NCBI GenBank assembly: GCA_034440635.1
Contig: JAOTON010000472.1
Span: forward strand, 62,001-126,000
Direction: 5' to 3'
DNA length: 64,000 nt
From: Lepas anatifera
Taxonomy: Eukaryota > Arthropoda > Thecostraca > Lepadidae
Both the position numbers and the translations under genes were made by a program. This document shows, in pieces, positions 34,220 through 46,200 of the stretch. The notes under the pieces were generated by a model that was not told where the DNA came from, did not search any database, and worked only from the letters and a program-made list of their open reading frames with translations. Positions within the stretch are counted from its first letter, which is position 1. Each line of letters opens with the position of its first letter.

Positions 34220-37200
34220 CTGCCGCAGCCACCGCCGCCACGTCACACACAGGCCGTACAATTATTTGGGTGATTAATCTATTGGATGCCAAACAGTTTT
34301 CGTTTCAGGGGGGAGGGGGTAGAAGCATGGAACAGTGAGATGAGAGAAGGTTAAGTGTATGTATAGTACACACTTAGGAAAGAGGATATGCTAAAAATGA
34401 ACCAGCGCATTTCTTTAAAATTGTCATCTACAACGGTCATGTTGTGTAAAGTATTGTCTGATTTACGAAAGTGTATACTCCTGAGTGTGCTGTGTCCTTG
34501 TAATTGAGGGCTGAAAAGCCATATCTTATGGAGACCTCAATAATATACATCTACAGCTGTCACGTCAGCAACGTCACACAGGTGATAGGGACGCGAACAG
34601 TTCAGGGGGAACATCGCAGACTGCACGAACATGGATGCTTGGGAAGTTCCGTTTCAGAAAGTGATGACCTTTACAACCTAATCATTGTCCGATGTATTCC
34701 CGAACTCCACTGCCCGAACTCCACGAACGCAGGGACGACTGCACAGGGAGATCTTCTGATCGTCTGACACTGACAGTACCTCAGAGCCCGACCGGCAGCG
34801 AAGGGCGTTCTCACCAGAATCTGCAGATTGACGGCGTGAACCTGGATATTGTGTCTGTCGGTCTCGGCCACCCGGTCGAACGGAGGCACGTGCGACAGCA
34901 GGTGCGGCCGCAGCGTCACGAAGAACGGGCCCATCCAGCACACGCACTCGGACAGCTCCTCCCACGAGTAGCCTGCAGAGCGAGGGCCCGGCCCTTCAGT
35001 CACGGCGACCATATGGAAAATATTGATCCGTAGAAAATGGAAATAATTGAATGGCAACGGCTAAGTGCGGTGGATTCTATTATACACCAAAAGCTCCGTA
35101 CCGCTGGCATGCTCATGTTTTTGATCGCTCCACCTTTGTGCCTCGCCGTGAGAAGAAAAGAAAGCAAAATAAATATTACCTAGAAACAAGAACCAGAGCG
35201 ATCTAGTTACCACAATGCTACAAACCATTTCCGCACCATTTAATTCGTATATGATTAGAGGTTGCCAAATGTTCGATTGCTCCTAAGTAATGGCGAATCA
35301 AAATCAAACAAAGACATCGCCCATAGAGATGAAGTATCTTCTTAGCGCTTATAATTATTGAAAAAGTTTGCCGCATTTATTTCAATACAAAATACTTTAA
35401 CCGTCTGCTGTTGAAATGCAAAAAGCCGTAACTCGGGAAAAATTTATTTTTCCTGAAATACTGAAACATTACATACATCCCGCTGGCTCGGGACTAGAAA
35501 TCTGATTTTCACATCACTGTGATCTCTAGCTTGAGATGCGTCTAATGGTACTAGCAAAATGGCTAATGTGTCTAAAATATGAAAAAGTAATGAAAAAGTA
35601 AATTGTCCTCTCTCAACTCATCGAAATAGTCCCCACTGTTGCAGGAAACAACCGTATAATCAAACAAACGGTCATAACTCTCGCCCGATTCATTCACTGC
35701 GCAGTCAGGCAAAAATACATTTCTCTTGATTTCTTTAATTTTGTCATCAGGCAAAGAGTCGAAACTCGGCCAGTCTGTATGGAAAAAGCCACACATATTG
35801 GTAACTACAGATTAATACAATACATAGTAAGAATTTACGTTTAACACCTACATAATGAAACGCAGCATTTAGATACCTTTACCTTTTGGCGGGGGATACC
35901 CCTTCGAGAATACCGAACGGCTTGCGATAGAACTAACTTCCCCAAACTAGTCGGGGTTTCGAAATCAGATTATATTTTACCGGGGCGGCTGGCTGGAGGT
36001 CATCAACCGTATTATCGGCGATGGTTGGCGTATTAAAAAATACCCATACAGAACCAACGAAAAATAAAAATGTTAAAACGATACCAAAAGCCCAAAATCT
36101 AAAATGAGTTCGTTTCCTAACGGCAGCACGATTTCGGTAAAACAACTAAATCCCGACGATGACATATTATTGGAATGTGCATTCACACACAAGAAATCCA
36201 GGTGCGCGGCTGCCAGCGAAGTGTGACTCCGTTCACACCGAGAGGTCGTAACAGACAACGGACGTAACGGAGGGAAATTTGACGTCTGAACCGGGCTTAG
36301 CTGTTGCCATTCAACGGCGCGACGCTTCTGCCCCACACCGAGTCATCAGATATTGGCACGTTAGGAGTGTTGAGAGCGCCAGAAACGTACGTATTCCCAA
36401 CGAGTCGTAGTCTAGGTCATTTAGCAAAAACTCGGGATAGGAGCCGGACCTCACCCTGTACGCGGGCAGCCAGCTGGCGGTTGCGGGGAAGGGCAGTGAC
36501 AACTCACCGGACACTCGAACGGCCAGCTGGCGGTTGCGGGGAAGGGCAGTGACAACTCACCCCACACTCGAACGGCCAACTGGCGGTTGCGGGGAAGAGC
36601 AGTGACAACTCACCGGACACTCGAACGGCCAGCTGGCAGTTGCGGGTAAGAGCAGTGACAACTCACCGGACACTCGAACGGCCAGCTGGCGGTTGCGGGG
36701 AAGAGCAGTGACAACTCACCGGACACTCGAACGGCCAGCTGGCGGTTGCGGGGAAGGGCAGTGACAACTCACCCCACACTCGAACGGCCAGCTGGCGGTT
36801 GCGGGGAAGGGCAGTGACAACTCACCCGACACTCGAACGGCCAACTGGCGGTTGCGGGGAAGAGCAGTGACAACTCACCCGACACTCGAACGGCCAGCTG
36901 GCGGTTGCGGGGAAGGGCAGTGACAACTCACCCGACACTCGAACGGCCAGCTGGCGGTTGCGGGGAAGGGCAGTGACAACTCACCGGACACTCGAACGGC
37001 CAGCTCGCGGTTGCGGGTGAACTGGAAGAAGGCAGCGGCGGCCAGCACGCCGTAGTTGAAGCGCAGGCAGCCGGCGTCCAGCACGATCAGGTCCAGCAGC
37101 TGGCACATGCGCACAAACTGCAGCGTTGAGAACTGGGCGCTGGTGAACTCCTCTGCCGAGACCTGCTCGCCTGGAAAAGCGGGCCGGCTCAGTGAGACCG

Positions 37201-40200
37201 CGGGTAGCAGCCAGCGGCCGATGCTATCGGAGTGATTTGCGTGTAATCACGGGTAGGTGTACAAATCGTCCCGTCTCAGAATGATACCGGCTTGCCTGAG
37301 TCCTCTTACCGATCACTAAGCAGTATAGCCTCTCCTTAGTTCCACGGATGTGTCTAATGGTACCAGGGATCCGTGTGAGAGGTCTAATTTGTCTGCACGT
37401 GTAACCTCAGAGCGAAACGATAAGTTGATGCATAACCTGACAAAGCGCATGCACGGAAGCTACACTTTGAAATCGGTTTTCGTAAATGCGTTTGGACGAG
37501 GCTGTGTAGTTGCCGCGGTGTTCAGACACCGCTCGTGGGTGCGTGCTTACCGAGCCGGTGTTGTTCCATGTTGGTGAGTTGGAGGTAGGTGCCCAGCCAG
37601 TGCTGGGGGGTCAGCGGGGAGAGAGACCAGTCCAGTACCTGCCCAGGAGGTGTGCAGGTTACAGCCACGCACAGAGATCACGCACTTGGACAGGGTCGGG
37701 CACAATACCCACTGCACACTCCAAACACTGAGCTCGTGTGCTGTTCAAGACTTGTTGATTACCACCTAACAAGAGTTGACTTACCACTTAGTGGTATTTT
37801 CAAACTTTTGGCGAGATTCGGGATTCTGGAATGCTCCAGAATTCGGGCTCTGGTCAGAGCACCACACACATATTTATAAGCCTCGCACTACCTCTCACAG
37901 AATTAACCAAACACTAGTAGACAGCATGCACAATATTTTGCAAGGAAACTCAGATAGATTAATATGCGCATTCAGTGCCAGGCTTAGGCCGCTGGTTTCG
38001 GGTAAGCAGAGGGAGCAAGAGGATTTCAGCCCTGCGAAACATGACTTTTAAGAAACTGAGTAGGCTTGATATCACACTTCTGAAAACTATTTAGGCTAAA
38101 TCGGTGGAGATGATACATTTTCTGGTTATAGACACTGATGCATTATTAAGTTTTTGGTATCTCCACGAATGGTAAGCCGGCATCAGCCAGGCTATTTGCA
38201 GCTTTGGAAAATTGCTCCTAAAACCAGATTCATGATATGGGCCCCTGAAAAACAAACCATCACATCTATCGTTCAAATAAGTATTGTCACCACAGATTGA
38301 AAGGAAATGAGGGCTCCGGGCCGCATAAAGAGAAACATATTGGAGCGGAGTTACGGAGACACCGCTTCAAATCCAGGCCTCGGAGCAATTTCCCAAATTA
38401 CAAATTATAAAAATTAAATTAAATTTTCCAAAAACCAAATTTCATATATAAGTTCACTCGTGATGATTTTTCATCACACTTATCTCTATCTTCAGCGTAC
38501 TTATAACCGATTCAAGGAATGCGTTTTACACAGCTCTGGTCCAGTTCTGGAGCGCAAGTGTCCGCTCTTCCGCGGCAACAGCTGAGTGAGTATTGCACAA
38601 AACGCCACTAGGCAGGTGTAAGAAATACTTAACAAAAGCTGGGGCAAAATTAAGACATGACCAATCTTTAAAAGTTTACTCAACACAAAGGCATGCTTTA
38701 ACGCCATCAGAGCTCATTCTATTGATCTGGCAGAGCACTCACGAATAAAAACCAAATGTGTTAAATGGACGGCACAAAGGAAATTATTGAACTACAAACG
38801 GCTGCAAAACTGTGCGGATCACAGACTTAAGCGATGTTTTGCGGGACAACACAACATCCATATAACTTACCACCCCCTCACTGTCCCTGAGACAGGGCCT
38901 GGGCCCGCTGCGCCGGACACGTGGGAAAATGTCACATCAGCCCAGGAAACAAGGCCACGAGGTTCGGCCATGAAAATATCCCAGCGAATTTCTTTAGGCC
39001 TTAGTCACTTTCCCGCGACAGTAAATGAATTACTGAAATCACATTTATTTCTTAGAAGAGGGCTAAACATCAAAATAATCGGCACTGCTATCAAATGTTA
39101 ACGCTGGATCAAAGTCAAAATCGGAGAAGGTATAGATGGCGCAGCCTTCCAGAAAATCGGTCATTATAGAAGCACAATACCGGCGCCCTAAGTTGATTAC
39201 CAGAAAACGATGTAGAAACAGTGCCAGACTTCGCACCAGGCGACGCCGAACACCAAGCTTCCCAACGTAGCACCCAGACCATGTTGCCCCAAATTCTGAA
39301 TTTTTAGAAAGACAATTCACCTAGGCTGAAACAGAACGTTTAGATATAGACCAATAGCCAAGATCTAAAACCACCCAACACATATGGTGATAGAACCATG
39401 ACTGACCTTCATGACGACCAGCTCCTTGTCCTGGATGTCTTCGGAGGAGCAGGCGCCGTCGGTGACGTAGGCGAAGTCGGCCACCTTCGGCGGGTAGATC
39501 TCCTCCAGCTTAGAGGCGATCATCAGGCATGTGATGCCTGAGCAACGACGCCGTCGTCATTTATCCCACGTCATCCGCATTTTACTAATGATAATAAGAA
39601 TAGACATCGCCAAAGTCTACTTTCTCATAAAGGTGCAGAAACTTTACGGAGTGGAAACACGCGTCGCAAATGTAAGGCAAAATTCGGTCAGCTTTTGGAA
39701 TTGCACAACATTCTGGCTCTGAGGCAAACATTGACAATGATCCCTAAACAGAATGCTTGAGCAACTCAGCCGACACCCGATTCCACTGTTTCCTCTCCAT
39801 GAATAACTGACAACGATTCGGAGATTCTAAGCACAATACTTCGACGGTTCTGGGTACTCTACACCAAAAGAAACCGCAAATACTTCTGATAGATCTCACA
39901 ATAACATTGAATCTGGGCACTGAAAGAATCAATCCATAGCCCACGATAACTGATAATAATGACGCCCGAACTTCAAGAGAACAGTTCGAATGATGGAGGC
40001 TTGCGAGAACGGGGTAGGCAAATCGCAGATATTTTCGGGGAGACTGCACAATTTCCAGAAACCAGTCCCAAGTCCGAAAAAGTATGCAAGGCAAGCGTCC
40101 ACAGCTCGATACATCGATATACTCCACAATCGCGTGATCATTCCATAACGTTGGGGAGCCTACCGCCGAGCTGTAGCTGTGACTTGGGCAGGTCTCGGCT

Positions 40201-43200
40201 CTGGCTGAGGTAGCGGTCCAGGAAGTCGACGGCCAGGTAGAAAGTTTCCCGGTGTAGTCGGTGCACCTCACACACCTGAGGGGGCACACGGTCAGAGTAG
40301 CGCCGGCAGAGGTGAACGGGCAGCCCCACGCCGGGCCTATATATCGGCGATCTGCTCTGTTAGTGCTGGTGAGAAAAATGAGGGAACGAATCGCACAATT
40401 TGGGCATTGTCAGCAAGCGATGGACGGGGGGAGGGGGCTCCGTGCTAATAATTTTGTACATTTAGGGACGCACCAACTGCCACGGTTATACGGCGTCGCC
40501 AGCCCTCACCCTGTTGAGGGGGCTTTGGGGCTCAGATCAACTTATTCAGAGACTGTGCCGGGACTTCAACCCGGGACCCACGACTCAGACCACAGGAACG
40601 ATATCGAATGAGCCAGGCATCCCCATGTGAGATTGTGCTAAATGCATGTCTAACTCTTGGACTGGATGGATACGATAAGTTGTTTGAGAACCGCAAGAGG
40701 CATACAAATAAGAGGTTCGCGATCAACGCCAGTGTTAATCGCCGCACATAAATTCTTAGGTCTTTACTGTCACAAAATGATCATCAATTTACGATTGGCG
40801 CAAATGCCCGCTCACCCATTCCAATACCCGCACTATTCTAAGGCCGACATTACAGGCTCCAACGACTGACACACTCTGAAAGCTGCAAGTAGGGGCATTC
40901 CAGGACAGATCGACCAGGCTTGACACCACCATGTCTAGAAAATCTGAAACTTTGTCTCCGGGTGTTTGGGCCAGAAACACGCCTGTGAGAATCTCAGCCC
41001 CCTCCGACCAACGGTGACCGGTTATAGCGGGACTTTCGGGAGGTACGTTGTAGACTCATCTTTGATGCTTCATAACTCAACAACGCATCACCTGATTAAC
41101 AAGTTTTGTATATCATTGACTCGTCTTGAATTATAGTTTATTTTGAAAAAGAAAATGTTAAATTTGAAAATTTTTGACTTTTAATTTGTTTGACCTTTTC
41201 CTTTTGACCTAGTTGACCTTTTCCCAGTTGAAATTGCCCTTTTAGACACCTCAAAATGTTTCTTCTAAATATCTTTCATAGCAAAATAAAAAATGCGTTC
41301 TTCTATAGTTCCATATTTAGCACCTAAGGTGTTTCTTTTTGCTTTGTAGCCTTTGTTTAACGCCGAATATAGCATTGTTTTAATCGTGCTGAAATATTCT
41401 ATTGTCTTTACGAAATTTTAATCGTAATTTCCGATTTATGACATTACACGCGCCCACCCGGGGTGGCAACCGCCTCTCGGTTTCACGGTAGTAAAAAACC
41501 TTCGCCGCCCTCTTCATTCTCTAACTATTTTTGCGCTTTGGAATTTTGGTCTGGTCTACGGTCAGACCCAACCCGGTCAAAGACCTAACCTCAACTTTGA
41601 GGTGCATAAATCATATAATTTAGCCTATCTTTAGAATCGCATTACATGTGATCGCCTAGAGAAATTTTTCGTAGCGGATTTCTATATCATAACCGGGGCA
41701 GGGCCAGGTCTTTTTTATTGAAATGCTGATTGGTAATTTTGATAACTAATTGATTGTCAATTCTGGTTGTTTTTAATTGTCTGTCTACTCTCTCTTTGAT
41801 TAATATTTTTTTACTACAGACCTAGCCTGGTTGGTAAGCGTTAATTTTGACATTTGACTAGGAATATTATAGATCTAATCCTTTGGTCAGGTGTTCATGT
41901 GCTACTTTTTTCTCGGCTCTTCTCTTCACCTATTATGACAAATTTGTTTCCCTTGTTCCTAAATACTTGACCTTGGCAACCTAAGCCACACCAAACGATT
42001 GTTGTACATATTCGGTAATGATTAAAACTGGCTTTAGGGCATCACTCCGTGCACTGTGTTATTTATTGGTATTCTCGGATCCGTGTGCTTGAAATGATCA
42101 CCTTGTAAAAATATCGAGGCAACCTGTTCAGCGCCAGTCAATGCGTTAATTTCGGACATTTTGTGATATATGAGCATTAATTACTTTTGGGAATAAGCTT
42201 TCAGACACGTTTTTTCATTGCATGAATCTTCTCAACATTGCTTGCTGCACTGATGCTTGCATCTACTTTTTCCATCTGAACATTATTTGTGAGTTAGTGG
42301 TGCTTGGATGTTTACTTGTTTCATTATTGATAGGTCGCACATCTTTGTAATTTTCGTTTAAGGCTGAAGGTTCATTATTAATAAGTTATTTGCCTGTTCC
42401 CTCGAAGATCCTTTTATCATTTTTAATGGCTGCTTTTTTGTTTATAAATATTGCCAGTTTTGCGTTCGTTTTTATATTTTGTACAGTTGTTTCGTTCATT
42501 GTTGGTCGGGGTCTCTAAGTCATCATGGACTTGTCCAGACCCACCCCTCAACGCAACTCCATGAAGGGTATTGAAGCACGTTTAACGTCCACGACAGGGA
42601 CGGCCGCCGCTCGGTCCCCTCTCGTGTTGCCGCCGACCTGTACTCGGTGCTATTCGCCAGCTCTCCGACCATCCAGCCTGCTGCACTGCCACTGCATGCT
42701 TGCGGGGCCGCCCAAGCTCTACCACTGAGCTACCGGGGGGCGGGGTTTTGTAGGTTCTCACTAGGTCATCAGGGACTTTTTACGAGACCCTCCCCACCAC
42801 CAACGAGCAACTCACGATAAAGTGTTAATCAGGAAACAGTTGGTCAAGGCATAACGACACGTCTACCTCGTCCCCCTCACCACTTTGCCTGCTGGCCTTC
42901 GCATTTGTACTACCACCTCCCGTTCCTAATTATTTTTCCAGTTGAAATGTTGTGTTGGGTGATGTCGGGGTGCGCAGGTTTTTTACTACCTGTAGAGACC
43001 TGGAGGCCGTTGCCCACCCCTGGGTGGGCGCGTGTTAATTGTCTAATTCGATCTTGTACGATTAAAATTTCGTAAGACAATGTATATTTCGCACCGATTA
43101 AAAGAATCGCTATATTTGGCGTTAAAATGGCTTACTACCCAATGGTCAAAACCGTGTACATACCTACCTTGTGCTAATATTAACTTATGAAGATTTTTTT

Positions 43201-46200
43201 TTTGCTATCAAGATATTTTTGAAGAAACATTTTGAGGTTCTAAGGGCAATTTCAACTGGAGGTGCTGTCAAAGGAAAGGTAAAAATTAAAGTCAATTTTC
43301 AAATTTTAACATTTTTTTTTCAAAATAAACTATAATTCAAGACGAGTTCAATGATATACAAAACTTGTTAATCAGGTGATGCTTGTTAGTTATGAGTAGA
43401 TGTTACAACTGACCTCCAAATGCCTCGGCTTAACTGGTCACCTTGGTCGGCTAGATCTACGTGTTTCTCCCAAACTCCCCGGAGACAAGTTTCATTTTTC
43501 TAGATGGTGTGTCAAATTGAAATATTTTGTTTTTTCCTCCCCAGTAGTCACCTCAATCAGCCAGTCGATGAGGATGGCTCGCATGTGGGGTCGCAGCGCC
43601 GGGTGTTGTCGCATCATCTCCGGGTCGCGTCGGTAGCAGAAGTCCTTGGCGCGCATGCTGACCCACAGGTCCTCCACCTCTATCCAGGGCAGCTGTGGTA
43701 GCGGCGGCACCCTTTGTCGTATCGTTGGTGGCACGCAAGCGGCCTCCTCCCTGCACCTGCGATAAAATTGCACAACCGAATAAGAAGAGATAATGGGTTT
43801 GGAAAAAGACAGGGCTAAGTGCATGTTTTGCTACAAAAAAATTATTCACTCCAGTATAATTTCGTCATAACACAGACCGAAAAACACGTAGCTTAAGTCC
43901 CACGCATCGCTCCTTTTCAAATAATGTTGTATGCACCGAAACCCAATTACCACACGTCATTAGAGGTTAAACTATCACTCTCAGCGGCAGGACTGCACAG
44001 CAGTGAATTTCCGCCGCTGCACATCCCCCCCCCCACCTGGCCCAGGCGGTGAGTGCCGGCGGCGGCGTGGAGGTCTCGCCACGCCGCAGGGCATGTCGCG
44101 GCTTCCAGCCCGGCAGTCGGGTCTGAGCGGCGCCCGCACAGTCCAGCTCCATGATGTCAGCGTCGACCTCGTCGGGGTCGGGGGCGTCGCCGCTGCCGCC
44201 GCAGGACCAGGCGTCGCCGCCGAACTGCCGGGTCACGGTACAGACTGATGACACCAGCGCACCGGCTAACCGGGTAAATAATAGTGACTTTTCATTAGCC
44301 GTCCTCTTCATGGCACCTTTGGCCGTCTCTAAAGTAGTTTGTAGGAGAATTGATGATTTTTTTCAGGTGAGTTGACGTTCATTTTCTCAAAGCAATGGGG
44401 AAATTACTTTAAGTAAAGGGTCGCCAATTTGTTAGCTTGCGAGTGAATGGTCGCCGCAACAGCAGCGGGACCGAGCCAGGGGTTTTAATTTCGAGTTTGG
44501 ACCCACTGAGTGCGTGAAGAAGACTGCCACCGCCAAGGACAAGGTTCAAGAGCGTAAATTTTCATCATTTTGATACAAGTTTCCAAGCGTCCGTTTTATT
44601 TACGTTACACGGGTTCCCCCATTTTAAACAATAATTTGTGGTTATTTAGAAACCGTCGCTGAGCACCTGACCAGGGTGACGCAGGTTCTTTACCCTGAAA
44701 CCGAGTGAGGATACAGCACCCCTCTCCTGCTGGGCAACCGGCTACCCGGGTACAGGGTTGATCGCGTTTTCAAGAGGAACCGGCAGTCAGTGATTTTTAA
44801 CCTCTGAAATCGTGGGACCCTAGTGCTCAGAACAGGAACATTTGCATTTATTGGGCGGGGGGTAATGTTTGTGGCAACACATCTTAGATTTCATTTAATT
44901 TCCTGTTACGCAGGCAAAACGCGCGTTGACAATTCGATCACACATCACACAGCTCGGCTTTTTTCATGCCCTCACGTAAAACTGAGATAGGGTCACACGA
45001 GGTGGGTCATGTAAGCGTGTTTCTAAGCACAGGCGCATTAACCGATTTTTATTAGTCCGCTACGAGTTTCACATTTTTCGCGATGCAAAGGAAGTTAAAG
45101 CCATTCGCGTGCATGACACTACCTACTGCTCACAGCGAAAAACTATATTATCAAAAAAGGGAAGAATCGTCGAGAGAAATCGCAAAATCCCACATTTCCC
45201 AGTTTTTAGGCATTATCGCAACTGAATTGAAAAAACGAAATCAATCGCGAAATGCGGTCTACGTATTTCAACAGGTGAGTTTTTCAATATTCCCGGCATA
45301 GTTTTGAAGGACATTCATAAGTGCCAGACTTCGAGATTATTCTATATATCTGGGCCTTTTTCCGGGATGGAGACCGCTTTACCCTTTCTGGAAAGGGATT
45401 TACAAGAAAAATAAAGTTGATCAAGCGTGGTATATACAAAAGAAAGACTGTCCCAACCATGCAACAATGGAAAACCAAAAAAATAAACTGAGAAACTAAA
45501 TACTTAAGAACATCAATCACACAGTGCAGCCCAGCCAATAGGCATAGTTGTATCAACAAAATGATCATCTCAACGGGAATTCATCATCGTTTATAAAGAT
45601 ATTGCAAAATTGACCGTTAAACACTAGCCAGTACGGGGTTTCACGCCACCTTCGCCGGTGAAGGGGGAGGTAACCGACTCCTCCCCAAGATCTCAGCAAC
45701 TATGCTAGATAGTGAAAAGTGCAATGCGGGGTTAGATGGCCCGTCTTGATCTCTAACAAAAATGTAACAAACAATTTTTTTATTAATAATCGACTACATT
45801 TTAGGGTTACTTGGTTAGAATATGTGTTATGGAATATACTGGAAACTTACGGTTTGTGAGATAACAGCTAACACATTAGTGCCATAGAAAATATATAAGC
45901 ACCGTTGGAATCCTCTCGCCAAGCCCGATCGAATGACGTATCATATGACCCTTTCAGGTCACATGCCATAATTTGCTAAGCCCAAGGCCCAGTCAAGGTC
46001 AGCATAGGTCATACAGCATATCACCCGAACCGCATTGCCAACCAAACACGATGACGTCAAATGAACACTATCTCCACTCTATGAGAAGTTATCGAGCTTA
46101 AGGCACCTTTCCCTTGCATTTCCCATGGAGGTCATAGCGGCAATACGGCGATGGTGCGCGCCGCCGTATTTCGCTACCTGTGAATAACTTTAGGACGGGG

